A stretch of 64,000 bases of DNA from Hydnum rufescens UP504. Taxonomy: Eukaryota; Basidiomycota; Agaricomycetes; Cantharellales; Hydnaceae. The position numbers were made by a program, and so were the translations under genes. The notes under the pieces were generated by a model that was not told where the DNA came from, ran no database searches, and saw nothing but the letters and a program-made list of their open reading frames with translations. Where the stretch lies: positions 265,313-329,312 of the forward strand of contig MU128934.1 in NCBI GenBank assembly GCA_014904985.1. The letters are read 5' to 3'. Positions within the stretch are counted from its first letter, which is position 1; every line of letters begins with the position of its first letter. This document shows positions 33,012 to 44,461 of this stretch, in pieces.

Positions 33012-36000
33012 ATGGCCCGTTTCAGGATTGTCGAATTGATCCTGTCTCATCTTCTTGACCCAGCAAAAGATAATGCAGATATTTCAGGGCTCCTCTCCGA
33101 GTTCAATCGTTCGGCACTCGGATATGTGTTGGATCAACATGTCTGTGGGATGCCCTTTGCGATGAGTGGACCTTCCTGACGTCGTTATTCTAGGTGGATC
33201 CTAGCTTCGTACTTTATGGTGATGAACCTCCGAATTTAAATCCCACCGTAAGTGGGGTATCTGTCGAGACCATGACGACATCTTTAGTGAACTTGACCTC
33301 GGTCTCATTGCACCCGATAGCTGGGACTTTGCCCACTTGAGGAAGCATTCGGCAATTTTCTCTCCGCTTCCAATGGTTCCAAGCACTCTTTGATTGCTTT
33401 CACCGCCTGGGCACAAATGGAACCCATAGATTCTGAGATCTCTCAGAACATCGGACCCGTGACTAGGTGCCAGCCTATACCAGGTATCAAAGGGTTTAAT
33501 CCGCCATGAGTTTGCCATCATCGCTTTGGGTGGCGGGAAGGTTCCAACAAGCTGGCTTCGGGCGGAGCGTTTGGCACGAGTCAATAGTGGGCAGTTTGGC
33601 TCTGGTGGCCTCGGCCCTCCGTTCTCTGGGACCAGTGCTTTTGATCTTGTGTCGTTCTCTGCCTCCAAATCGGCTCTTGTCGGAAACGATGTCATCAGGG
33701 TTGCAGATGTGTCCGTTGCGATGGACCCAGCGATTCTTCGGATGGGGATGTATATGAGCGAGTTGGCAGAGAGTCTTGTCTTGTTGTTTGGCCACCATCC
33801 TAAAGTTCGTTCTGCTGCGCTTTCATGTATTCTGACCTAAATGTCAGTTATCACTGTCCAGTATCCACTCTTGGCTTCCAATTCCCGCTACTTTGCTCGT
33901 CGTATGGTTTTGAACTTTGCAGAGCGTCACGCCAAGATACCGATCTTACGAACTCGCCTGCTTATTAAATTGATGCACAAGGAGCGTGTGTCGTATCGTA
34001 AATTGGCCGACAAACTCCAGGACGAGCTACTCCATGGGTCATTACTCATGGGCGAAACGAGTGTTCTCAGTGAGGCGGAAATAATGTTTGGTCAAGCCCA
34101 GAGGCACTTCATACTGTCACGCAACGTACATGCTCTCCGGTTGTGTGAAGAGGCTGTGGTATTCCTTGAAAGCGTTCCAAGAAACCACATTCCCAACCGA
34201 GTTTTGATAGGCCGGTGCTATACCCTCAAATGCGAGATTTATCGGAAACTCCATCGTCTTAGATTATTCCTATGCTGCTGGTCGATTGGCCTGTGATGTT
34301 CTGCGGATAGACGTTTGCGATGATTTGGCATCCCAGGGTAAGAATGACCAGTTCGTTGCAATAGGTCGAACCATACCTAACCATGTCCCAGCTTCGGAAG
34401 TCGACTGTCTTGCGCGTGCACTGGAACAATGTTCTCATCCTGCGCTGGAGCTTGGGTTTAAAGAGGAGGCCCTTCGATACTCCAGAGAAAGCGTCGCGAT
34501 TCGGAGGCTCTTACTTGGTTTTGAGCCCCAGGATTCCTACCATCTGTTTCACCTTGGACTTGCTCTTACGTCTCTCTCTCTTGCCTTGAGTGAGACGGGG
34601 GAAATGACCGAGGCAGTCGGAACTGGTCAAGAGGGTGTTCAAATTCTTCGAACCCTGCACTGTCAACAACCGGACGTCTTTGGTGATGGACTCGCAGCCA
34701 CACTGCACAACCATGCCCTCGTCCTCGCCCAGGCAAAGCGAGCAGAAGAGGCGCATACAGCTGCTGCGGAGGTAGTGGACATTCGGCGCAAGGCCAACTT
34801 GATACCGGAACGTCGTCTTCATCTTCTCGCGCTGGCATTGCATTCATATTCTGTTCATGTTGCCACTATTGAACGATGGGAAGATTCCATTGCGGCAGAC
34901 AAGGAATCCCTTGAATACTATAAATCTCTGCAGGTGTTCCAACCTCTCATGTTTGAAACTGAGGTTGCCTACGGCTGGGAGAACTATGCCAGGCATCTAA
35001 AGAAGGCCAATCGTCCGGAAGAGGCTCTTGCCTCCCGGCGGGAACTCCTCCAGGCCGTCCGACATCTCTTCGATACGGCACCGAGCCTGCACAGAGCTGA
35101 TCTTGCGCTTGCTCTCTATCGTTCCGCCCACTATGCGTGGGATTGTAATCACTCGGAGGAGTCGATGCAATTAGCTCAAGAGTCCCTCGAACATTACCGG
35201 ATCCTTGCTGAGGAGGATCCGAAATACGAGTTCGATGTTGCCAAGGGATTTTCAATGCTGTGCAACTATCTATCTCACAGCGGACTGGTGGAAGAGTCGG
35301 TCAGGCATCGACAACAACACATACTGGTCGTGCGAGGAGCATTTGCGAAGGACCCTGATTCATGGCGGAAGAATCTCGCCGACGCACTATACAACCTCGG
35401 ATCTGATTTGGCCAAGTTGAATCACTGGATTGAAGCAGTGGTGGCGGAAGAAGAGGCCCTACTGCTATATCGTGCTCTTGCGGAGGTCGATCCCGATAAA
35501 TTCAACTCTGACGTGGCCGATGCACACGGCTCATTATCTGTGCATCTCCCTCTCACTGGGAACTTGGATGCAGGTATTGACCACGGACGACGGTGGATTG
35601 AGATCTTGCGGTCCCTAGCGATATCATCACCGGATTTGCACCAAGAAAATCTTGCACTTGCACTTTCTCAACACACTACCAACTTGAATGCTGCCAAGTT
35701 ATGGGGAGAAACGATCACAGCCGCCAGCGAGTCCCTTGGGTTGTACCGCCATCTGGCCGGAACGAAACCCGAAGAATCTAATTCCCAGGTCATTTTTGCC
35801 CTTGACCTACTCGCCGCCCGTCTCAGTGATGCAGAGCGATTTCAAGAGGCACTGGACACCAGAACGGAATTGGTCGCAATGCTCAGATCCGCTGCCAGTC
35901 AGGATCCGGAAACTTATGAGCCCTACCTGGCTTCTGCACTCAGCCGGCTGGCCGATGATTCGCATAATGTCAAACGCTGGGACCAGGCGATCGAGCCGAG

Positions 36001-37694
36001 AATGAATCTCTCGTAATTTATCGCACTCTCGCAAAAGAGGACAAGGCGAAATATGAGTCGGACGTCGCAGACGGTCTCCGTAGCCTCGCAGATCATTTGT
36101 CAAGCTCAGGCCGGCATGAAGAGGCCTTCCCTATCCACAAAGAGTACGTCTCAATCCTCAGGGCCCGGCTTCTCACGCTCCGGAATCCCAGAAAGACCTG
36201 CTAGCTTCTTCTCTCGGCGAGCTGGCCAGCAGTGCGGCCGAAGCCGAGCTCTGGGACGAGGCGATCGAAGCCGCCAAGGAATCGCTTTCTATATATCGAT
36301 CTCTTGCGGAGGACGATGTGCTCGGGGAGTATGCGTCGAACGTCACACACAGTCTCCACTCCCTCGCAAACTATTTCTCACTTGCAGAACAGTCGGAAGA
36401 AGCATATAGGATTCAAAAGGAGTACGTCGTTTTTCTAAGGGCGGCGGTCGCCAAGGACCCGAAGAAGCATCAACCAACCCTGTCGAAGGCCCTGTATGAT
36501 GCAGGTGAAGCTGCCGCAAAGCTTGAACTTTGGGATGAAGCTTGCGAAACCGATAACGAAGCACTCCAGATTTTCCGGGATCTGGAGAAGGTCGACCCAG
36601 ACAAGTACATCGAGGCCGTAATGGAGAGTTTACAAAACTATGCCTCGCATCTGCAAAGTGCCGAGCGCGTTGAAGAGGCAATGGTTTATTACCGTGAACA
36701 ACTGGCAGTAAGCAGAACATTGTTCGCCAAAGATCCCAATTCCAATCGTCCCAAACTCGCACGAGCTCTTTACGATAATGCGTTTGGAGCGGAGGATCTC
36801 GAATTGTGGGATGAGTCAATCGCCGCCAATAAAGAGTCTCTGGAGTTGTACCGGATCCTCGCGGAAGAGAATCCGGACAGGTACATGACAGATGTCGTCC
36901 ATGGTCTCGATATTCTCTCGAGACATCTGGAGAGCGTAGGACGGCGAGAAGAGGCACTCATCTACCGTCGGGAACAAGTTTCTAATATCCGCGTCTCCAT
37001 CGCCAATGAGGCGGATTCGTATTGGAACCCGTCCACACTTGCCGAAGCCCTTCTTCATGTCGGATTAGATTCGGATGACTCGCAGCTCTTGGACGAAGCC
37101 ATTCAGGCCGACCAGGAGGCACTCGCGATATATCAAAAGCTCGCCGAGAATGATTTCGAGACCTACTGCTCAGAGATCATAAAAGGCCTCTGTTCCATTG
37201 CCAGGCACCTCTTCAGTCTTCAAAGGCTTTCAGAATGTGCTACTGCAGGAAAGGAAGCTTTGGCTCTGAGCAGCAGGATCTCAGGTGCCACACCTTCAGA
37301 CGATCGGCAAATTGTGGTCGACGTGTTCGAAGATTTCGCATTATTCTTGAAGCGGAACAATTTCCAGGCTCAGGCAAAGGAATTCGAGAGTCGTGGAGAG
37401 GAAATTGATGGATATGAGACCGAAGACAGCGACAGTGACAGTGACACTGGTAGTGACAGCGACAGTGACAGTGGCAGTGGTAGTGGCAGTGGCAGTGGCA
37501 GTGACAGCTCCAGCGACAGTGACAGTGACAGTTACAGCTCCAGCTCCAGTTCCAGCTCCAGTGGCAGTGGCAGTGGCAGTGGCCGTGGCAGTGGCAGTAG
37601 TAGCAGTAGCGGCAGTGGTAGTGGTAGTGGTAGTGGTAGTGGTAGTGGTGGTGGTGGTGGTGGTGGTGGTGGTGGTGGTGGTGATGAAGGGTGA
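33012..37694 (+). CDS. Long TPR-repeat protein with Ser/Gly tail
   Basis: The first exon begins MARFRIVELILSHLLDPAKD. From about 34.0 kb onward the protein is a superhelix of tetratricopeptide repeats, with units such as WEDSIAADKESLEYYKSL, HSEESMQLAQESLEHYRILA and ELWDESIAANKESLELYRIL. Each unit pair is about 80-90 residues and ends in a DP-x-x-x-x-x-x-LA step. At least 10 such double units are visible. TPR arrays are protein-binding scaffolds; in fungi they often serve as the sensor part of NLR-like proteins, and no nucleotide-binding domain is seen here. The tail is acidic, then Ser/Gly-rich, encoded by a microsatellite. Reading frame changes at about 33,840, 34,265 (an extra A in cgtcttAgattat), 36,000 and 36,170. 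Each break lies between segments that are clearly one protein, so indel errors or recent decay are likely. Exons before 33.84 kb are only partly resolved. Confidence 0.78.
37425..37683 (+). repeat. Coding microsatellite (GTGACA/GTGGCA/GGT)n
   Basis: About 260 bp of AGTGACAGTGGCAGT-type hexamers grading into AGTGGT and finally pure GGT. In the gene frame this is Ser-Asp, then Ser-Gly, then a Gly run; all six frames stay open. It encodes the C-terminus of the TPR protein and is likely length-variable. Confidence 0.9.
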
Positions 37695-37848
37695 AGATGG
37701 TGCTTCTTCCACAGATTCAAGAGAGCTGAGGTCAATGTACTTTGCAATGAGTGGGAATGCTAATCACGGGATCAGGAGTCATTGCTCATCGTGGCAATTA
37801 CTTTTACATGAGAATCAAAGAGGCTACAGAGTTTGAGAGTTTACAGCA

Positions 37849-37931
37849 GGTCTTTTAGCTCAGTCGGTTAGAGCGTGGTGCTAATATGATTATGCACGCC
37901 AAGGTCACAGGTTCGACCCCTGTAAGGACCA
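37849..37931 (+). tRNA. tRNA-Ile (AAU) with 9-nt intron
   Basis: Acceptor GGTCTTT pairs with AAGGACC, D arm GCTC...GAGC, T arm ACAGG-TTCGACC-CCTGT. The anticodon stem TGGTG/CGCCA encloses loop CTAATA-A with anticodon AAT, interrupted after position 37 by the intron TGATTATGC. The mature length is 74 nt with discriminator A. Confidence 0.95.
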
Positions 37932-38003
37932 CAATCTTTTGGGCAAGGCAGCTTGAATGCCTACGCCTACGCAGACTCCACAAGAGCCACAGGCAGATCC
38001 ATC

Positions 38004-39600
38004 TTATCCTATAAAGGGGTTGCATTTACACACTATCGACCGGACCCAAAAGCTCATCATGCTGCCCACAAATAACCCCCCGATAAGGCAGAACTGCGCG
38101 ACAGTCGCAGCACTTTCTACATTTTCCTCCTTGACTGCCTCATTATGATCTAGGGAGGAGGCCGCTATTATCCCCATGGATGCGAGATATCCGTTCGAAG
38201 CCCCGAAGGCGAGCACGATAGCGAAGTAGGCAAGATCGGAGTTGACAATGGGAGTTCTCGTGCCGAACAATGGTGTTGAGAGCAAAGGGGAGGAGGCAGA
38301 AATCGACACATTGCAGGCGAGGAATACCAGGATAAAGAGAGACCGCAATAACGAGTACCACAGTAACTTCCATGGGGACCAAACAAGAAGCGTTGGGAAA
38401 GAGCAGAGGTACCGGCCAAACCAGTCACCGGTATTGAAAAGGAGAAAATGGAATGATATAAACATCACCGGGGAAGTGATGATATCCCAGGAAGGAGGAT
38501 TGACGGAAAGGATCGTACTAGTTATTGGTGGAAACACCGACTACACGAGCGATCTTAGCGCTTCTTCCAAAGATGGGCATCTAATAACGCACCAAGGTGA
38601 TAGCCAACACGCAGGCCAAGGCAACATTATACACGATATTGGCTTTGGCAATTTCCCAGAGGCTTGTTTTTGCGACAGGCCTCGAACGATTGTAGCGAGA
38701 GAGCAATGGATCAGTCTCAGACGCTGCAATGGCTTGGGAGGTTTCCCCTTCTCGTAGTGCCCTCCTGGCCTCTTCGAAAGGTTCCATCACCTTCTGATAC
38801 GCGGGGGTGCGCACAAGGAGGGTGTGGGCAACTAACGCCAACAGCATATAACCGGTGGAGATGCCGAAAAATAGATACGCAGATAGTGCTAGGGACCGTC
38901 CATATTTCGTGCCTTGCGGTAGGCTGGGTGCTATGAGAACACCTTGTCCCAAAGATGTGGCCGCAGACAATAGTTGAAATATTGATATAACCACTGCAAC
39001 CCTGCCTGTCCCGAGAACGTGCTCTGCAGGGCTTGCGGCCCGAAAAGGGCTGCGAGTCCAATTACCGCTGTCTGGAGATAAGCCACGACCCCCGATTGGA
39101 TGACGTCGTTGGCGATTACGAAGGAGAAAAATCGGCCTCCTTGGAACGGGAGGATAGGAGACAATGCCAAAAAAAATAGCAAGATAATTAGCAATACCAC
39201 AGATCTTCTTATGCGAGTGGAGGGAGAAGATGTGGACGCGGAAGATGTAGCAATGCCCAGGAATACAATCCGCGTCGCGGTGTAAGCGACGCTGAGATAT
39301 GACGAAAACATGGATTGGTATCGTGATCCTTCTAATTTATTCAAGAAGTACGGTGTCGCAGTAATGAGAGCTATAATTTCAATCAGCGAATAGATGCCTA
39401 TTAAACTCTAGGAACCATATTTCTCACCGTTCCAGGGCAGAAGAACAGATGTCCCCATTATAAAAAAGAACCACGACAGCCGAGGCTCCAGATACAACGC
39501 TAGCGGACGAGTTAGTGGGGACGTTTCTTGAGCATCTGGCACTCCGTCCAACTCCGGTGCGTCTGTAGGCGACTGATTTAAGGGGGCAAGACCTTGAAAA
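38004..39600 (-). CDS. Equilibrative nucleoside transporter (ENT/SLC29, Fun26-like)
   Basis: The N-terminal exon reads SWFFFIMGTSVLLPWN, the signature first helix of ENT proteins, after a soluble stretch, PLNQSPTDAPELDGVPDAQE. Downstream exons give FSFVIANDVIQSGVVAYLQT, a long loop containing ASETDPLLSRYNR, and FPPITSTILSVNPP, followed by FLLFNTGDWFGRYL, the conserved ENT motif of helix 8. The last exon has VLAFGASNGYLASMGIIAA and ends SIVCKCNPFIG. ENTs move nucleosides across the vacuolar or plasma membrane; the single fungal Fun26 is usually vacuolar. The gene ends about 75 bp from the tRNA-Ile gene. The true start may be in an extra exon upstream of 39,600, since no ATG precedes the first helix in frame without a splice. 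Confidence 0.85.
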
Positions 39601-39880
39601 TTTTTGGACTCGATTGACCTTCCCTAACCATCCTCTCCAGCGTATGGAATGATGTTCTCCAAGTCTTATGTGAAAGCTTGAGAGATGATTGTCGTAGAGA
39701 TAAACTTCCCTACGGCATCAATTCTCAGATGGACCGGTCACGAGTCTAACTATCTAATCCCTGACTGTGTTCGGTAATGGCCGAGGTCACACACACTGGC
39801 CAGAAGCCAAATAAATAATAGAGCCTTGGCTAATTACAGCAAGGACGCATGCTGCTAGGAGGTAACAAAACAACTACGAA

Positions 39881-41902
39881 TTACTCCGATTGCAATGCTT
39901 TCGCAGCTCTTTGAGCATTGTTGCGTAATGTTTCGACCTGCAACTCTAGGTTCCGAATCCGTGCCTTGGCCTCTCTCAACTCCGCTGCGAGCTGTGCGTT
40001 CTCCACCTGGAGGGGCGACTACATGGGATGCATACACATCAGTGTCAACTCGGGAAGCCATCTATTGATCACACGAACGTCATTGGAGGGTGCACTGTTG
40101 GAACGAAGAGGAGAAGACTCCTCGCGCAAGGGTGTCTGCACTGGCAAAACCGAAATCGTACTCGATAACAGAGGTTCACTGCCCTTCCTCGACGGTCCCA
40201 ATTCTTCGGTACTACTTGAAGGAAGGGGTGCGGACGGTGTCTTCGAGGGCTGTCGCTGGGGGGGAGGGGCCGAAGTGGTTGCAATAGGTGCAGAGGCCAC
40301 AGGCGCAGAGGAAGACAAGATTGCACCTGAATCGAGGGCGACGAGCTTGGGCTGGGCGGTTTTTCCTGAGAAGAACTCAGGGGCGGTCAGGGGGCCTCGG
40401 ACGAAGGCGCTGGGGGATAGATGTCGGATTGGAAAGAGTCCGACTAGAGAGAGCATAAGCGGGAATTTCAAAAACAAAGATGAAGCGTGGATATACTTTA
40501 CGAGGGACGACGAAGGCGATCGGTTCGACAGTGGTACCGGCAACTTTGTAGGCTCGGGCGATTTCACATTCGCCAACATTCAGAGCCCGGCGAGGCAGGA
40601 AGGCAATCCCGCGCTGTGGATCAGAGGATTTATGCTCAGAGAGGGGGTAAAACTGATCACTCTCGAATTCATAGTATCTATGGGACCCATGTTTTTCAGC
40701 CGGGATTCTTCAGGATTCCCGAAGGCCACACACCGGATGTTCCCATCCCTGGACATTTCGCACGCATAATAAGGATATCAGAATAATTCTCAAGAAACGC
40801 AACATGCCCACAATGCTCACCCCTTTCCAGCTATGATTACCAAGGTTAAATGAGGTCCAAGAATATTGCCACCAAATTTGACACTTACCAAGGAAGAGTA
40901 TATTGTTGTCACTCCAGAATGGCATAACTACACCTGCCGACTGATCGATCGCGGAAGTCGTGATGTTGTTTAGAGATCCGGCTTCCCACAGTGACAGTTG
41001 ACGATCCGACATCTTACTAAACCCAGTGGTCGCGATTCTGTCTTTATCACCAAGCCAGACAATACGCGATCCTTTGATACCACCATGACCATCGGTAATA
41101 CGCACGGGGTCACCTCCAGTACGGGGATCAAACAGACGGATTTTGCGATCGCGGCAAGTCGTGGCAAGGAGCGTTCCAGTGTGATTAAAGGCAACTCCTT
41201 GAATGGAATCCGTATGTCCATGGAGCGTTGACCTGGGTTCATCTGTGGAGCCCAGATCCCACAGCTTCACAACGTGATCACCAGGAGCCGCGGCAAGGAC
41301 ATGGGATGCAGTGGGGTGGAATGTGACTTGACCGATCTTGCGTGCCGAGCCAGCGATACGCGCGACTGGGTCGAAGTCCTGAGGCTCCCATCGTTCTGAG
41401 CCCCAACCATCGAATTCCCCGGATTCTACTTTCCAAACAAGAATCTTTCCATCTTCGCCTCCGCTAGCGACAACGGAGTCATTAAATGGTGACCATGCAG
41501 TGTCGAGCACTGGAGCAGAATGCCCGCGGGCAAGCGGGATAATATCGGGGAGCTTGTATGGGATATTGTGGGGAAGAGGTGCAAATGGAGACGGCAAAGG
41601 AAGGATGGCAAATGCCCCTCCCCCTGCGGAGGCCCAGTTGATGCTGATATACAACTGCGTGACGATCACGATCAAGGATTGTGTTGGGGCGCTGCAAACT
41701 GTATACGCTCACCCCTGACGCGTGGATTAGGTTGGTATCCCAGGCACTAGTAGTGACCTTGACATTCTCAAGTCCATGTTCTTTTTTGGCTGGTTGCCCA
41801 AAGACATGGCTGGATGTGTTAGAATCAGCGGACCTAGCCATCATCAGCAGTACGAAGAGCAAGAACAAACCGATATTTGGACGGGCGAACAAAACGGGAC
41901 AT
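39881..41902 (-). CDS. CRN1: Coronin, actin-binding WD40 protein
   Basis: Start ATG at 41902: MSRFVRPSKYR is spliced to HVFGQPAKKEHGLENVKVTT, the invariant coronin N-terminus. The beta-propeller follows: ISINWASAGGGAFAILPL, GHSAPVLDTAWSPFNDSVVA, GHTDSIQGVAFNHTGTLLAT, and SDRQLSLWEAG. Later exons carry the conserved extension RGPLTAPEFFSGK and a Ser/Pro/Ala-rich unique region. The last exon ends in a coiled coil, VENAQLAAELREAKARIRNL, that stops at 39881. Coronin binds F-actin and Arp2/3 and acts at cortical patches in endocytosis; the coiled coil mediates oligomers. The order of domains is complete. Introns are present in the propeller near 40,620-40,880 and 41,600-41,700. Confidence 0.92.
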
Positions 41903-42048
41903 CCTTCCTGGGGAATCTATAACAGAAGGGATCAATCAGTATGGTACTGTGTTTACTATGCACCCTGTACTTGCACCGCAATGAGGGTGGCAACACGGCA
42001 CCCGCCGATTTTGGTTCCAAAAACAAGACATAACAATCGTGACGAAAT

Positions 42049-42868
42049 ATGCCTGTATCAACGCCAACTCAAGGGCTACCTAGTCCTCCTCCACGTACTC
42101 CGGCAACACCTTCGCGGAGTTTCCCCTACGTCTTCGCTCCGCACCTACCCAAACTTGGGACTGCGAAAGTCAGACTTCGGTCAAATGTTTTTGGGCTCTT
42201 TGGATACATCGTCATTTGGTGGCAAGGTACTTTGTACGGTTACGCCAAGGATGTCGTTATCCTCTTGTTCTCAAGTATTTTCTCTGCGGAATCTGTCAAA
42301 TGGGCTATTGGCTCCGTTGGTGCGTTTATCCGGCGTTTGAGTTGGGGGGATTTGCTGATAGGATAAGTCCATCACGGCGATAGAAAACATCCTACTCTTT
42401 GTCTTTGTGTGGAACATCCTCGAGGCGATTTTTGTCATTCGGAGAGCCCCGGCTCCCACTGCAATGCCTTCTACAGGGCAAACATCCCATACGCGGCCCT
42501 TCAGGCCACGTAAATCCGACCTAAAATTCCTTAGTTCGACCGTGGGTATGCTTCATTGCATGCGTCGGCTCGGAATGCTAATGCAGCTTTCCTGATAGTC
42601 GACTGCGTCAAGCCCACTTCAGCAATCCACTATCTCACCCTACTTGAATTCTTCATCACCATATACGACCCCGACCCGTATCGGGCGCTCGGCGAGGCAC
42701 TCCCTCCCCCATACCTCGCAACTCGGCCTGTCGTATGGGACCTCGAGCCCTTCGGCTCTAGGCTTGTCAACCACATCAACTGATTCGAACGTCTTGTTTG
42801 GCTCTCCGCTCGCGTCTTATTTGGGCAAACACTCTTACAGTTCGCAAGCAGGACGTTCGTATTTATAG
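42049..42868 (+). CDS. Two-helix protein, possibly nucleoporin Pom34
   Basis: Starts MPVSTPTQGLPSPPPRTPAT at 42049, followed by a helix GLFGYIVIWWQGTLYGYAKD. After an intron near 42,345-42,370 comes a second helix, ENILLFVFVWNILEAIFVI. The rest is Ser/Thr/Pro-rich, with NSSSPYTTPTRIGRSARHS, ending SYSSQAGRSYL. Two close membrane helices, short length and an S/T/P-rich tail fit fungal nuclear-pore membrane component Pom34. No invariant motif is visible to me, so the name is tentative. A frame change is needed near 42,600. The gene is divergent from coronin, with about 150 bp between the starts. Confidence 0.5.
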
Positions 42869-44461
42869 CCATTTCTCCTGCTAGGATTTTCAAGTAAAAT
42901 GCTCACGGAGGTCCCAACGTAGGGCCGTTAGATGGGCAATTGCTGCAAAAACTACTTGGACGCTGATGATTCATAGCCTCTAACCCCAATGGCATCTTTC
43001 TGCAATGATCTCATGACATTTACGCTTGATATACCGCTATACGTTACTATGGACGATCCTCAAGACTATTTGATCCTTCATGAATACATACTGTTCTTTG
43101 CGAAGACGAAGATGCCGCTACATCCTCTATATTTCATGTTGCTCCCCTCTTACCCAAGCAATCTCAGCAGTGGAAGCTGAAATGCAGGAACTGCTGTTAT
43201 ATTTCCCCCATTTGGGTACACGAGAAACGACCCAGAAACCCGTTTCTAGCCAAAGGTTCTCGGAAGTGCGACGATTATCTGCACTACAGACTATAACTGC
43301 ACCTTGTACCTTTGTTCTGTCCCATTTTTCACTAACGAATACGATCAGTGGATATGTCCTTACAGCCTGGGTTGGGTTGAGAGTATGGGTGGGGAGTTTA
43401 GAAATATCCAATCAGTCGAGCGTGTCCGGCGTACAAGAAGATGCCGAACGAGGGATGACAGTCCGGTAAATTAGATAGATGAGGGATAAAAGTGGCAAAA
43501 ATTATGTCAGAGCTCTGCGGGGAAAGCTTGGCAACAGAGGCAAAGAACGAAAGGAGAAAAGGAGCAGAGGATGATGGATGGAGAAATAGGGGCTCCAGAT
43601 GACGGGGTGGATGAGGAAAACTTTCGAAACAGCCAAAAAAATTTCTCATCTGAAACAGTACCGAGGTACTAGCTATTCGGGAGCCGCAGCAATATGGGGT
43701 GACATGTAGATGCGTGAGGCGGCAAGTGCGTAAAATCTGCTAGCAGGACCTAATCAATTCCCTACAGAGACACAGGGCTATTAATAAGCTGCAAGAGCTC
43801 TCGCGCGCGGCGACGGCCAAGATTAGTCGGTGTAATGCTTAAACAGCAATTAATAAGAAGGGACGTAACTAGTTATCCGAATCCGCATCACGGTCCTGAT
43901 CCGGGACGCTTCTGCATTATGATATGGGAGAAACGCTTCTCACGCAGCCGAAGGGGCCCATATTGGACTGTAGATTCGTCGATGGGAAAGATGTCATGGG
44001 AGGGTATGCATTCGATAGAGAATAGTCAGTGAACTTCAGTGCTTGAATTTGCCTTCTCACTCGAAATTTTTTTTTCTTGTCCAAGTAAACCTTCCAGCTT
44101 GATTACGACTTCTTTTCCAGTTTTGCTACATAATCGCAAGAACATTGCGGGAGGATCGGTTTGGAATAACGCACAGTCCTGCACATGAAAGAGGGTGAAA
44201 GCAGTGTCTCTTTCAGTATTGCCAATGAGATTACCCGGAAAAGAGGCGGAGGGTCAGAGGAAGTTCCCCTACTGCATCAATGTGTATTCGCAGCATATCT
44301 GTGATACCCATGGATTGCGGAGGCTGACGGCTTTGTAGTGACCCCGGCAACTTCCGAATGACAATTGAGGTATTGAGGCTGAGCTGAGCAAGACCAAGTG
44401 CTCACTAAGTCGATCTCCTCCACCTCGCCTCCCCATTTTTTGGCGGCATTCTCTTGTCTCC
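42869..44461. other. No gene recognised
   Basis: Short frames on both strands (for example 43080-43469 plus) show no recognisable features. It lies between two plus-strand genes and should contain the promoter of the Cdc4-like gene. Confidence 0.35.

Noticed and set aside
37341..37836. Val/Ala-rich plus frame and Thr-rich or Pro/Leu-rich minus frames
   Set aside because: They are alternative frames of the microsatellite that encodes the TPR protein tail.
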